Below, one piece after another: positions 1 to 11,302 of a DNA stretch of 64,000 bases. Numbering within the stretch: position 1 is the stretch's first letter; each line of letters begins with the position of its first letter. Under the pieces are notes generated by a model, which was not told the DNA's origin, did not search any database, and was given only the letters and a program-made list of their open reading frames with translations. Source of the DNA: Isoetes taiwanensis (Eukaryota > Streptophyta > Lycopodiopsida > Isoetales > Isoetaceae); NCBI GenBank assembly GCA_021234155.1, contig JAJEKV010000030.1:10116526-10180525 (forward strand), given 5' to 3'. Position numbers and translations under genes: made by a program.

Positions 1-334
1 GGCAGATCGAGCAGTTCTGGTCATGATTTAATGACTGATACTGCACAAATTAACATTGAATTAGTTTTTGATCACATTTTATATCAGACGATTTCAAGAA
101 CTATATCAAACCAGATAATCGAAAACTTACTCTTATTGCCTTCGAAATTTGATTTGCAAGGGCGATCTTCTTACTTGTATGTGGAATTGAGATCGAAATT
201 GTTAAAGAGAGCCCGACAATCAAAACAGATTCTTGAACAGGGTTCGGAATTGGGGCCTCCATTTCTGACGAGAGTTTTTGGGCGCCAAAAAAAATAAACC
301 GGCCGTTATGGGCCTAATCATAAGTGGTGTGAGA
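1..334. other. No recognisable gene
   Basis: There is an 88-codon plus-strand reading frame here, but I recognise no domain in it. It may be the flank or 5' part of the LINE that follows. I see nothing else to annotate. Confidence 0.3.
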
Positions 335-480
335 CAATAGTTAGGGGCCAATTGTGTCTCAAGGGGAGAGTCAAATATTTGTCTCTCCCCCTATCTCTCG
401 CCATCTCCCATCTCGCCCCATCTCTCATTTTATCTATCAGCCCGCATGTGGCCAACGCATCTCTCCCTCCCTCCCTCCCT
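335..480 (+). repeat. Dispersed pyrimidine-rich repeat, copy 1
   Basis: The stretch starts with TAGTTAGGGG, then an AATTG..TCTC block, a GGGGAGAGT block, many CTCTCCC runs, a CATGTGGCC motif and a (CTCC)n end. The same blocks occur in the same order on the opposite strand near 21.78-21.91 kb. This marks a dispersed repeat family present in inverted orientation rather than a simple-sequence tract alone. Confidence 0.55.
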
Positions 481-1760
481 CCAAAATTTTATATTGGCTG
501 TTATATACATACAGAATTTGCACACTTGCTTAAAGTAGTAAAACATAGAATTTCAAAGCAATATGTTTGGATTGAGATTCCTGGCAGAGTTAGGAATCTT
601 TTTATTGCGAGCTGCTATTTTTCCCCAAGAAGTCGCCAATATATAACTCAGAAGATATAGACTGAGATGACCCTTTTCATTATTTAGAACAGGATGTCAT
701 TGCATTAATACTTCTGCGAGATATTTTGCTAGTTGGGAACTTCAATGGGCTAAGCAGGCAGCTATCAGTAGTGATCATGGTGATGACATTTGATTGGAAA
801 TGACAATAACGAATTGTTGGAATCTAGTTGGGCTAGATCATCACATGATACAGCCCGTTGGGCTAATCCATAAGGGCACCATCTGCTTAATATGTGTAGT
901 GGGCTGGATCTGCTAATATATAATGGCACAGATAAATTCCTTGGCACAGGTTTGTGCATATGTAGAGATGCTAGCATAACAAAGACTAGAGATGATTGGA
1001 GTCCCTCTGAAACTTCACGGTGCAGTGAAGGTATTATATGAGAAAGCTTTAATTCAATTATCATTTCCTCTATCCCAGAGATGCTCAGACCTAGTCACAA
1101 ATAACATTGGCATCAAACAAGAGTGTCCTCTTTTCCCTACTTTGTTTGGATTATTTATAGATGAAATGCGGGGCTGGGCTACTCAATTTGGAGGTGACAG
1201 TGCTGCTCTGGGTGGGTATGTAATTTTACTGCTCCTTTATGCTGATGATGTTGTATTGCTATCACAGAGCGTGCAAGGGATGTAAAAGCATCTAGATGCA
1301 CTGGCCTCTTTTTGTGATAACAGGGGTATGAGAGTGAAACATGGCGAAGACAAAGGTAATAGTCTTTGGTGCCAATAAGATGGATAAATATGTTTTTTTT
1401 TTCTATATTTGAGAGATGATTGACATTGTAGATAACTGTAAATATCTTGGCTTGATAGTGGATAAGAGCCCTAGTTGAAATCAAGCAATTGAAAAAAGCG
1501 TCAATGGCGGCTTAAAGGCCTTATATGTCATGTAGAGGAAGTGTCACCAAGCAGAAATATGGGATTTTAGTTTGAGGAAAACATTGTTTATTTCTCTGGT
1601 GAAATCAGTTCTACTTTATGACTGTGAAGTATGGGGGCCAGGACTCTCAATGGACACTTGGAAAAAAGATCGAAAAGGTGTAAGAAACATTAAAAAACGT
1701 ATTTTACGCTAGAAGGATAATTCACCATAGGCAGAAGAGAACAATGCAAGAAAAAGGATG
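480..1760 (+). pseudogene. LINE (family A) copy 1: endonuclease fused to RT by internal deletion
   Basis: A non-LTR retrotransposon remnant. An apurinic-endonuclease-like region can be read across several frames at about 490-960, with an IASCYF block, LVGNFNG (the usual GDFN site) and LLIYNG. It is followed almost at once by reverse transcriptase from about 1000: GIKQECPLFPTLFGLFIDE is the motif-B region and LYADDVVLLS holds the catalytic YADD. Downstream frames continue the thumb-like part (CKYLGLIVDKS, KSVLLYDCEVWGPG). The linker and the first RT motifs, normally several hundred residues, are missing, so this is an internally deleted copy with many frameshifts. Related copies lie on the minus strand at 19.1-20.8 and 38.5-40.1 kb. 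Confidence 0.75.
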
Positions 1761-1762
1761 AC

Positions 1763-1819
1763 CTGATTCCCATGTTTATTAAGAAAATCATATGAGAAGA
1801 AAGACTAAATGACATTCCC
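1763..1819 (+). repeat. About 55-bp unit repeated on both sides of the nested LINE
   Basis: The unit runs from cctgattcccatgtttatta to agactaaatgacattccc. Two further versions follow the 3' end of the nested LINE at about 6214-6312, one ending at atcatatgag and one containing the full gaagaaagactaaatgacat tail. The last nine bases (GACATTCCC) also form the left target-site copy of the nested LINE. Confidence 0.6.
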
Positions 1820-1964
1820 TTCAGAGCAGGAATGGAACCAAGTCATCAGCAGAAAGAAGAAAAGAAACCAACTTACCAATTCTGCTGACTATAAGACCCC
1901 TGTTAGAAGAAGTCCAAGGGAGCATCCTCTCCTTATAAACCTCCTATTATCAAGTAAAAAATGA

Positions 1965-2955
1965 ATAGTTCTCTTAAAATCATTACACCGGAATTTACAA
2001 GGAATTAATGATTCCGGTAAAAGGGATAGACGGAAGGTCCGCTTATATTCCCTTATCCCGGATTTTCTTCTCATTCAAGAGCATAAGTTGCATGCTGACC
2101 GATTACAGCTCTAAAATTGCTAGAACTCTCCCTCCGTGCATGGAAACTTGGGCCCTTCAGCCAATATTAGCTCAGGGGATTGCAATCACTGAAAAAGAGT
2201 CTTAGCATAACCGATCAAGATATGATGAACGATGACTCGTGCAGATGGCAAATTTATTTTCAAGCTCGGTTAATCTTAAATTCGCCATTATCAATATTTA
2301 TGCTCACAACAACCCTGCCGAGAGGACTGATCTTTGGAACAAAATCGAAACAGATTCAAAGAATGTTGAGGCGGATGAAATCATTATGGGAGGCGATTTC
2401 AACATGGTCACTCATAGTTTTATGAAAAATAGTAACTTCAGGCCCCTCCCCTCGGATGAATTCAACTCCTGGTCTGATTTGATCTCCACCAATAACCTTA
2501 CCCTAGCTAGAACCTCCTCAAATGATTTTAGCTGGTCTGATCGCAGAATCAATCCGATCTGTTGCCTTCATGATAGATTCTATCTGAGTGAAAACCTCTG
2601 GAATTCAAGTAGCAGAGTCACGAACCTGAATGGTTATACACTCGCAGACCACTTTCCTCAGCTCATCTCCATCCATAGAAGCAATGGAATCTCCACCAAA
2701 AGGAATTCCTACTTCAAATTAAATACCCAGCTGATCAAACATCCTGACTTTAGGGATATCATTTCGAATTTGATTGACTCTCCACGTAAAAACCCCTACG
2801 ACTATGGCTGGATGTCTTGGTGGTGTAATATGCCCAAGTTAATCAAGGATAAGCTCAAGACTTGGGGAAAGGAGATCCACCGCCAAAGATGTTCTCATTT
2901 GAACAATCTTAGAAATACTCTCCTCCTAATTCTCGTGGGGAAGATTACAATGTAA
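1965..2955 (+). pseudogene. LINE endonuclease domain (EEP/APE type)
   Basis: The N-terminal ORF2 domain nicks target DNA to prime reverse transcription. It starts with a GINDSGKRDRRK block and PDFLLIQEHKL, where E is the metal-binding glutamate. After a frameshift, the long frame from 2239 carries INIYAHNNPAERTDLW, the catalytic GGDFNMV, a DFSWSD block, a DRF block and the closing DHFPQL (the SDH site of the family). The order and spacing match the endonuclease/exonuclease/phosphatase family. At least one frameshift lies near 2100-2240 and the frame ends at 2955, before RT begins. Because the catalytic residues remain visible, this copy is relatively young. Confidence 0.8.
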
Positions 2956-3289
2956 TTAGTCAAGAAATCGAGGTGAAGAATTAAGTATTGCAATGGGTTG
3001 AGACTCAAATCAAAGATCATCGAGCTCAAGGAGGAAAGAGCTCACTCAAAATATTTTTTGTTAAGGCCAAGGGCGTAACTAGAAGAAATCAAATTGATGA
3101 GATTATGGTGAATGGCACTCAAGATTACGGAGATGGCAACCTAAAAGCCGGGCCACAAATCACTTTACTAATATTATGGGTACCACATCCGCCTCTCTTA
3201 TCGAAGAAAGTGAGAACTTCATCAAGATGGAGGAAAAAGTCACCATGATCTTAATATTGCTCTAACAAGTTTGTTCTCTTTGGAGGAGC

Positions 3290-4290
3290 TCTAAAAAGTG
3301 ATTCACGATATGAAGAATGGCAAATCTCCGACCAGAATTTCCAGCCTGAGTTCTTCAAAGCTACATGGGACTTTATGGGACTTTACGCTCAAAATATCGC
3401 CAATGAGTTTATTATGAGAAAGCAAATGGATAATGTAATCAACACCAGCTTCATCACTTTGATCCCCAAGATTCCGAACCCTGTTTCCTTTTTGGATTAC
3501 CTATATCTCTTACTAATGTTATGTACAAGATTATCTCAGGTGCTATTACTCAAAGGTGAAAAAAGATTCGGACAATACTATAAGTCATAGCCAATCAAGA
3601 TACTTGAAAGGAAGAAACATTCTTGATAATGTTGTTATCGCCACCCTTTTGGCCTCGAGATGGGCAAAAGATACCAAGCAAGAGATTGCACTCCTTAAGC
3701 TTGACATCACCAAAGCTTTTGATATGGTCAACCGGGATTTTCTTAAGTCAGGGCCGCGCAAGAACCTGATTCAATATCAGCTCAATCAATATTTTTCTCC
3801 GCAATTCTCAATAACTCCTCCTCCCTCAAGCACTCATTAATGGTGAATGCAACCCTTTCTTCAACATCAAAAGAGGAGTTAAGCAGTGGCTGTCCCTGGC
3901 CCCTTTCCTTTTATTATAGTGATGGAAGCTCTTCACAGAAATTTTTACAGGCAAAGAAAAGAAGAAGGCACAATAACAGTCAGATCTCCCCTGCGAAATG
4001 ATATTGTCAACCAATTCCTTAATGGGCATTTTGCAGATGATGACACATTTATCCTTCTTTCTATGGACCTCCAATCAATCAATCAGACCAAGGGGATTTT
4101 ACATGCCTTTGGCAAACTTTCAGTTGTAATATTAACCCGAACAAATCCAAGATTACCTCTCATGACTCGACCGGGCACTCTCAAGCCTCCATTCTTGAGT
4201 GCAGTTTCATTCCCTTCAAATGTTCATTCCAAGTTGTTAGGTATTCCTTTGCCATCCGCTCCATGTCTGCAGACCTTTGAATAGCATTAT
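3290..4290 (+). pseudogene. LINE reverse transcriptase domain, frameshifted
   Basis: RT copies the element RNA into DNA at the nicked target. Visible pieces are FITLIPKIPNP (motif 0/1 region), SRYLKGRNILDNV, LKLDITKAFDMVNRDFL (motif A with its catalytic Asp), a damaged motif B region ending in FIIVMEALHRNFY, and FADDDTFILL, the YxDD site with F and an extra D. The pieces lie in three frames, with stops between motif A and the FADD block. The canonical QGCPLSP of motif B is altered, so the domain is probably dead. It lies between the endonuclease and the zinc-binding C-terminus of the same element. Confidence 0.8.
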
Positions 4291-5159
4291 TGAGAAATTC
4301 TACCATAAAGTTGACACCCCTCAATTCAAGATTTCTTTCCAAAGCAGGCCGCAATTTTAGCTAATTGGCATTGCCTCATCTCATGTTTACCAATCTTCCT
4401 TCATCCTTGCTCCCAAGAAGGTCTACAAGAAACTTCAAGGTATTCTTGGAAGGTTTATCTCCTCGTGGCGTTAATAGAAAATGCCGGACTCCCGCCTCTA
4501 TGGAAGAGGTCGCAAATCCAAGTCTCAAGTGGTCTGGGCATCATCAACATTGAGAAACATGCGGTAGCTCGCAGCCAAATATTTCTTTAAAGCCATCACC
4601 GGATAAAATACAAAGATCCTAGAAGTTGTGCTAATCAAGCACTATATCCTCAAATGCAAACCATATGGCTGGAATATCAAAATGGTGCTCCCCGATGTTG
4701 CCTTTTTGACTTAAAGATCCTCCAACACTCCTCCTTTAATCAAAATGGTTAAAGGCTTGGCAAGCAGGTAAAAGGCATGTTTTCTTGGAAGAAAGGTATC
4801 TCTCCTTCTCAATATATTTTTGGAACCCTTATCTCCTTGGAGAAAACAAAGATACATTGTCTTATCAGAATTTTCCGGATCGCTTAAATTATGGCAAGAT
4901 AAAGGTTTGATTAAAATCTCACATCTGTTTGATGATAATGGCCCTATTCCTTTGATGATCGTCAATTATCAAAAATGAAGATGAAAAGCAGATCTCTCAG
5001 ATAATGTCGTTTTTAGCTACATTGCTCATGCATTGGAACAACAAGTGACATCACTTGGCAGCTTAAAGGGAGACTCCTCTTCAAAGTCAAGGATGCCTAC
5101 AAGTACTTATTGAGAAATCAAACAATGAGTATCCACCTTAAGTGGGGACTATCTTATGA

Positions 5160-5510
5160 ACGTTGCAGATCCAATCTCATACACCTCCGAAGTCTCCAAT
5201 TAATCCAAAAATCAAAGCTTTCATGTGGCAATTGTGGCATAAAAGTTTAGCCACCAATTGCAAGCTTTTAACTGCAATTTCTCAGCTACTAATATTTGTC
5301 CGAGATGCCTCTCTTATGCAGAAAATGACGAACATCTTTTCAGATCGTGTTTCTGGTCCCAATGGACAATTGAGATTGCATCTCAAGCTCTTTAGCTCAA
5401 TCTATCCTTGGACAGCTCAAGCCGACTTTTATTCCTGCCGCCCCTGTGCATTGGAGTTTTACATTCTTCTTTGGAGAATATGGAAAGGCGTAAACAAGCG
5501 GTGTTCTCGA
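5160..5510 (+). pseudogene. LINE C-terminal zf-RVT zinc-binding domain
   Basis: The segment IKAFMWQLWHKSLATN corresponds to the kxFxWrl block that opens the zf-RVT domain of plant LINEs. One frame over, CPRC, then EHLFRSC, supply the C-x2-C...H...C ligands. Together they form the zinc-binding domain found downstream of plant L1 reverse transcriptases. One frameshift separates the two halves. From 5510 to the A tract at 6203 the sequence looks like a decayed C-terminus and 3' UTR. Confidence 0.75.
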
Positions 5511-6610
5511 ATGAAATAATATGGCCACAAGCCATACTCTCTCAAACCAACTATGATGTCTCTTGGATTTACAAAATCAACTCATAAGTTGTTCTATATT
5601 GCAGGAAAATTCTTTCTCATGAGCAGACGGATCACCTTTCCAAATAAAAAGTATGACGACATCCAGAAGTGGGTCACTGCCTTTCTCGACAGCCTCCTCG
5701 CATCCATTTCGAAGAAGACTGCGGATCTGTATTTCTGCTCGTAAGGCCGAACCTGATCCGAAAAGGGAATTCACATGTCAAGCTACTTGGATGCAACTGG
5801 AAATACAACTTCGCCAAATCAAGGATGCGTCCCCGCTTTTTTTGCAAAAATGACCATAATCACAAGGGGACCGGACCCCTTAGATGAAGCTGGTTTCTCC
5901 TCTGATTGACCTTGGGAAATCCGACAAGACAATGGAGTCATCCAAAACTTTCTCGATCTCTGTCACTTATGTACAGAGTTCTTAAAATCTGGTTTTCAGT
6001 TCTAGACCCACTATTTTCAACAGCTAAACATTAAAATTATGCCCATTTTCCATATGGCATTTTCTGCCTTGGAAATGGATTAGCTAGTTTTTTTTTATAG
6101 CCCTCAAGTATGAGAGCTAACCCGGTTAGACACTCCCCATGTAAGTAGTCATTTTTGTTCTCCTTTTTTCATATACATATAAATATAATACCATCCTTCA
6201 ATAAAAAAAAAAAGACATTCCCATGTTGTTTATTAAAGAAATCATATGAGACCTGATTCTGGTATTGTTTATTAAGAAAATTATAGGAGAAGAAAGACTA
6301 AATGACATCCAATTGGAGCATAGACCCACCAGATAAGAAGATAATGTAGATGAAGATTTGAGCATCAAAAGGAGGATAGAGTTTGCAATTAAAATCAAGT
6401 GGCTCTTTCTATTCGCAGTGACAACACAGATGGCCTATATATGGAACTTTGATTGAAAACAATAATGTTCTCAACTTTCTATAAAAAAAAAATCAAGAGT
6501 ATCTTCTGACCTATCAAATTTGACAGGGAAGACATTTGAGTGCACCTCTAGAATATCAATTACCTGACATAAGAGCCAGATAGAGACTGGGACATTATCT
6601 TCTATATCAG

Positions 6611-7141
6611 GTGTATTCTCCTGGATTCTTGCCAAGCAAGTCTGGTGCATTGTGCATGCCTTGTTGGCTTGCCTTAGAGGATTTTCCACTAGAACTGCAA
6701 GTGTCTGATTTTATGATTGCTATTGCCAATGGATTGGGTATGCATCTTGCCCATTCTATTGTTAATGGTCCTCGAATTTGTGTATCTCTTCCTACTTGTG
6801 TCTCTATTCCCCAGTCAGTAGTGGTCAAAAGTGGCCCACTTTTTTTCAAGTACAAACTACGTCTGCTTAATGGACCTGAGCTTGCCAAGATGTTTCCAAT
6901 GTTGAGGCTTTCGCTACTTACAGGTCTAGGCATACTTTTGTCTCTACCTCCCCAATTGCTCCTATCCCCTGTCACAACAGGTCTGTACAAAATGATCAGA
7001 TCCAACGCACCTATAACAAGCATCTTTTCAATGAAGAGAGATGCATGCCAAATCATGGCATGCATGCCGCCATGCTGCAAAAGGAAATTTGGCAATGAAA
7101 TCATATCGAGAAAAACCTTCGCTATTTTTGGAGAGTCGTGA
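6611..7141 (+). CDS. Possible DUF4283-like (LINE ORF1/gag-like) fragment
   Basis: A 176-codon open frame that I do not recognise with certainty. Its middle (PCWLALEDFPLEL, then MIAIANGLGMHLAHS, then RICVSL) resembles the plant DUF4283 pattern: an xWIrlxgLPLxxW block, then an IGnxLG helix and an aRvcVev strand. That domain is common in ORF1 of plant LINEs and in captured gag-like genes. The CX2C knuckle that usually follows is not evident. The antisense frame is almost as long, so coding strand is not secure. It lies downstream of the nested LINE and could be the remnant of another element. Confidence 0.35.
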   Translation: MYSPGFLPSKSGALCMPCWLALEDFPLELQVSDFMIAIANGLGMHLAHSIVNGPRICVSLPTCVSIPQSVVVKSGPLFFKYKLRLLNGPELAKMFPMLRLSLLTGLGILLSLPPQLLLSPVTTGLYKMIRSNAPITSIFSMKRDACQIMACMPPCCKRKFGNEIISRKTFAIFGES

Positions 7142-7510
7142 ATTTTATCTGGCCTCCAAAAGCCTTAAAATCTTAGGAAATCAACTTTAAAATAAAACCA
7201 AAAAAGTTTTTGACCATATCAGAAAAACCCAAATTAACAATATTGAAACCTCAACATATGTCCAACAATTATTATTCAATTTCCTATTGATAAATATACA
7301 CATAAAAAATCTAATAGATATAACCTCAACAAATTTCAATTTAACATCACTTATTCATACACAACGCATTAGTGTTCCAATCTTCATATTAATCACATAG
7401 AAAGCCCATCAAAGGTGGGCAATTTTTTAGTCTTTCTATAATGTTATTTTTATTATTCCCTCGAGTTTCATTTTCTTTTATTTAAGGGTTATACTTTAAT
7501 TCACAACATC
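7142..7510. other. AT-rich spacer, nothing recognised
   Basis: Very AT-rich sequence without long open frames or recognised motifs. Confidence 0.5.
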
Positions 7511-9316
7511 GCCATGGTGCAAAATAGGCTAGTACCAATGCTGATAACTAACTAACATTCGTACCGTGACCATAGTTGCGAAGCTGGTTATTTTGTTGTC
7601 TATCCACTGCGTGCTTTTGCACTGTAGCAACGCTACTTTGCATTAAGTACTTTGTGAGATTTAGGGATTTTGCATTTATTACATTAGCAATTTAGCAACC
7701 TTATCGATTCATTTGTCACATTACAATTTAGAAATGGAGGTGCAGATTCATGGTCATGTCGCATCTAACGATCTCAACAACCAAATAATACAAAACGAGG
7801 CATTGTCTAGGTGCTCAGAATATAAGCACCATTCTAAGGGTAGCGCCATTAACTAGTACATCTAACAAAGAAGAGAGACACGAGAGCAGGAAGTTGAGCA
7901 GCAAGCAGTTCCGAATGTTGTAGTTCAGAATATTGCCAATATGGCTGAAGACATTTACAAAGACATGTAATTCAAGCCAAAGCATGTCTATCTCTTTTCA
8001 TCTGGGGTTTTGTTGGAGAAGGTCTGTTTGTGTAGACTAGTGTGTGTCATGGGATGCATGTGCCTTCAGATTGCATCATCATTGCAGTCGATATTGCAAT
8101 TGTATCGGAAACTCAGTTGCCAGTTCCTGCGATGGGAGTTAACAACCTGGACGAGGCAGTTGGGTCCTATGTCATGTGGCCAACGCCAAATGTTGATAAT
8201 CCTGGTCATCATAGCAGAATTGTTCAGGATGCACAGGGTCCTGTCGACCATGAAAAGAACCCTATTGACATGGATGTGGATTTCACAAAGGTGCTAGTTA
8301 ATGTGGAGGTCATCCTCTAACGTGGCAACAATAATAGATGTCCCCGCTAGTGACAGGTTTCAATTGGCGCAAGCAAGTGGCTATGATAGGACAAGATGAG
8401 CCACCAACAGTTGTTCCGGTGATGGTTGTACCTGTCACTATAGTAGTAGAAACAATGATGCCTAATCGGGTTGAGAGCCTTTGAGACGGGCAATTCCAAG
8501 AATCCTCCGTGATGCAAGAGGAAGTCAAGTCGCCCAAAGCAACGCGGTAAGAAACATGTTTATGTAAAAGGCCCTCCAAAGATTAACAAGAAGGGCCAAA
8601 AGTTTAATCCCCGGCTTCAATGGTTTCGAGAGATCCGCCACTTCCGTAATCACGCGGGTGGGTACTTTCAAGTTGATGATTGCAAGAATCTATAGGGAGG
8701 AGCTCCGTGACAAGTACAAGCAAATGAGGAAGGATAGAAAAAGGTACCACCACCGCAAGTTATAGTTTTCCAATGCTTAGGTGACTTGATTCACCGCTAA
8801 TGCGCTTTGATTTGATCCAGACGAGGCGCCTAAGATTCACATGGTCGTAAAGGCCGTGGTGAAAATGTGATGTGCGTGGAAAGAGGGTGACAATAATGAC
8901 GCAGGATGTTGGCTCGACGAAGTATATTTGAGGCTTGTTGTATATGTTTCCTTTGTTAATGAAAACTTTTAGTTCTATTATATTGTGTTCAATTTTTGTT
9001 TGTTTCAATTTTTTGCTTCGAAGTTATTTGTGTGTATATTATTTGTCCGTATGTATTTTGCGGTTTGAATCGATCTATTTGGCTTTAGCACCATCGTTAT
9101 AAAGGCAAAATGTCAATGCCACAATGGATTCGCCTATTTTGCATTGTGGCCATGATGCAAAATACCGATTATTTAATGACCGATGGCCCATTTTAATTTG
9201 CACCGTGGCTACGGCAAGTGTATTATTTGTTATATATTAACCTAATGCCAACTTACTTTTGTAACCGTGCCCATCTTTGCCATAATAGTATATTACACCG
9301 CTATAGTTATACATCA
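7511..9316 (+). mobile_element. CACTA-like DNA transposon relic
   Basis: A transposase-related coding relic is bracketed by clusters of a short motif close to TTTGCAYYGTGGC. The left cluster (7511-7630) carries it as GCCATGGTGCAAAATAG and variants, and the right cluster (9083-9315) as CTATTTTGCATTGTGGCC, TTTGCACCGTGGC and TTTTGTAACCGTGCCC, in both orientations. Repeated subterminal motifs in both orientations are typical of CACTA/En-Spm elements. I could not identify a CACTA terminal repeat or the 3-bp target duplication, so the exact ends are approximate. Confidence 0.5.
7880..8763 (+). pseudogene. CACTA transposase-associated domain (DUF8039-like), broken
   Basis: The frame from 8042 reads ETQLPVPAMGVNNLDEAVGS followed by YVMWPTPNV. 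This resembles the lPvP...eAxGsfvxWP segment common in CACTA-associated plant proteins. Upstream lies a charged REQEVEQQ segment. Downstream, in shifted frames, are HFRNHAGGYFQVDDC and ELRDKYKQMRKDRKRYHHRK, a basic C-terminal tail ending in TAG. I infer one transposon protein broken by at least three frameshifts. No catalytic DDE triad is visible in what remains, so the active transposase part is absent. Confidence 0.5.
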
Positions 9317-9654
9317 TGCTCAATATTTCTATATAATCAATTGCTCATACATTCAAAACCCTAAGTGTATCTTCTACCTTGTCTAATCCAAGGATCTCCA
9401 CCGCTTTTAAATTTTTCGATGCGATTAGACCTACACTATATCTAATTTCTTTTTCTCCTACTAAGCTTTTCTAATATTTTTGCCAACGTAATGTCCCTGT
9501 TTCACAGATTCTTTTCTCTAATTTGCGTGCATAAGCATGCTACATGTGTCCACTTTGGAACCTTCCAAAGTACCCACCGGATACTTAAATGGGTATTGTT
9601 TTTTTTTTTCTTGTTCAAAAGTTCAAAAGAAAAAGAGTCAAAAGCATGTTAATG

Positions 9655-11180
9655 TTTTTTTTTTTGAAGAACGTGTTTTACTTCATATTATACACTCAAA
9701 ATATTACAAAGTACTTAAGTAAGAAATGTCCCCAAACATCAATCACTTTTAGATGATCACTCCATATTGGAATTTTAATACTATCAGGCCAATTGAGATC
9801 TCGAAAGCAATTATACAACTTCTTACTAATTTCTTGAAGCACCGAGAAGAAATACTTTTATCATAAAAAAATTTCTTCACCTTCACTTCCATACACCCAT
9901 ATTAGCCAAGACTTTGCCATGTGAAATGCAATCCTTTTAGAAGCAGTCCACCGATTTGGATAAATACCCAAAAGAAAGTGCCGACTATCCAAAGATACTC
10001 CAAAAGAGAATGCCTGTGACCTAAGACTACCAAACTCCGCACACAAATATAGACAAGTGCTCCAATGTTTCAATGCAATCGCCGCGACATTGGGCAAAGT
10101 GGGGCTTACTCCCTTTTAATGCGATTTAACCATCTTATTAACTCTCAAAGAGCTGCATGAATCACCGCCAAAGTAGAACATTTACCTCTGGAGGATTATA
10201 TTTAGACCAAACAAGGTTCCAGATGGATTGCCATTGAGAAGGCAAAGTCTGTAAGTGCCATTTTCGAGAAGGTGATAAAGTACTTGAGGAGGTAAGCAAT
10301 CTGTAGCATGAACTTACTAGCTTCTTGCCTTCTTTAATACCTTGAACAAAGTTCCAACATCTCTTGTTATCCACCTTCTTAATTAGAGGAAGAGCACTTG
10401 CTACATAAGCCCATATATTGATATCTTTATCCAACAACCCATATGTCTCCTGAAACCATTGCCAAGGAGCAATGTCAATACCAAAATACCAACTGCTCAA
10501 TAGAAATAATACCGCCTCCTCCACCTCACTTGGGAATGCACATGCATAAATTCTACAACCTGGGTGCAGCTTGTCCATGAGTATACAAAGGCAACCACGT
10601 AAAGGGGAAGATGCCTAGAGACAAGCTTCCCAATCAAATGTAATCACTCATTGACTACCTTCCAGTTCAAGCAAGCCTTTCAAGATCGGAGATGCATGTG
10701 AATAAGCTTTCAATGGATATAACAATGCTTAAGGGAGCTCAATTCTTACACCTCGCTTATGAAAACCATACACTTTTATTGATTGTTTAAGTAACTTCAT
10801 ACCTGGTGATGCACAATCATCCTTCAACAAACTGAACAATAGCTTAAAAGCTAGGACCTTACCCTGTAAAGAAAGATCCAACATACCAAGTCCTCCTTGT
10901 TGTTTAAACAACATACATTTCTTCCACGCCACCTTCACAAAGGCCTCCTTGATCTGCATTACACCATACAAAATCTCTTACAATCTTTTTTTTTTATCTC
11001 AAGCAAACTTAGAAGCCGGAGCCAATAGAACCAAAACCAAATAAATATGTATTGTTCAAGACTGACTTAGCTACTTGAATTCTAATCGCCAAGGATAACT
11101 TTGAGCCTCTCCACCAAATCGCTTGCCTTTGTAAATTTAAGATAATGTCATCCCATGCTTCATTCATGTCAATATCTAGA
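9655..11180 (-). pseudogene. LINE 3' half: RT C-terminus and zf-RVT region
   Basis: Reading the minus strand from the high end, IWWRGSKLSLAIRIQVAKSV matches the post-RT segment of plant LINEs. WKKCMLFKQQGGLGMLDLSL is the conserved W..C.pk..GGLGi.dl block, and SIWNLVWSKYNPPEVNVLLW is the opening of zf-RVT. A further open frame (10097 to 9861) covers the C-terminal part. A run of eleven T on the plus strand at 9655-9665 would be the A tail of the element. The catalytic RT motifs are missing, so the copy is 5' truncated, as is usual for LINEs, and it carries several stops. Confidence 0.75.
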
Positions 11181-11302
11181 CATATATCTTTGAAAGGTCA
11201 AGATAGAGACAATTCAATTTAAGGTGAAAATGAATGAATTCAATTTAATGCTTATTAGTTATTGAGGCATTGTACAAGTACCCAATACCTAGTGTTGAGT
11301 AC

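Larger units (their letters stand above)
1820..6213 (+). mobile_element. L1-type plant LINE, nearly full length, decayed
   Basis: This non-LTR element encodes endonuclease, reverse transcriptase and a C-terminal zinc-binding domain in the usual L1 order, and ends in an A tract at 6203-6213. GACATTCCC occurs directly before the element and directly after the A tract, as expected of a target-site duplication made by target-primed reverse transcription. The insertion lies in an older repeat related to LINE family A. ORF1 is not recognisable, so the copy may be 5' truncated. Several frameshifts and stops break the reading frame, so it is not expected to be active. Confidence 0.8.

Noticed and set aside
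6607-7104. 165-codon minus-strand ORF
   Set aside because: It is antisense to a plus frame with weak DUF4283-like features and shows no domain of its own.
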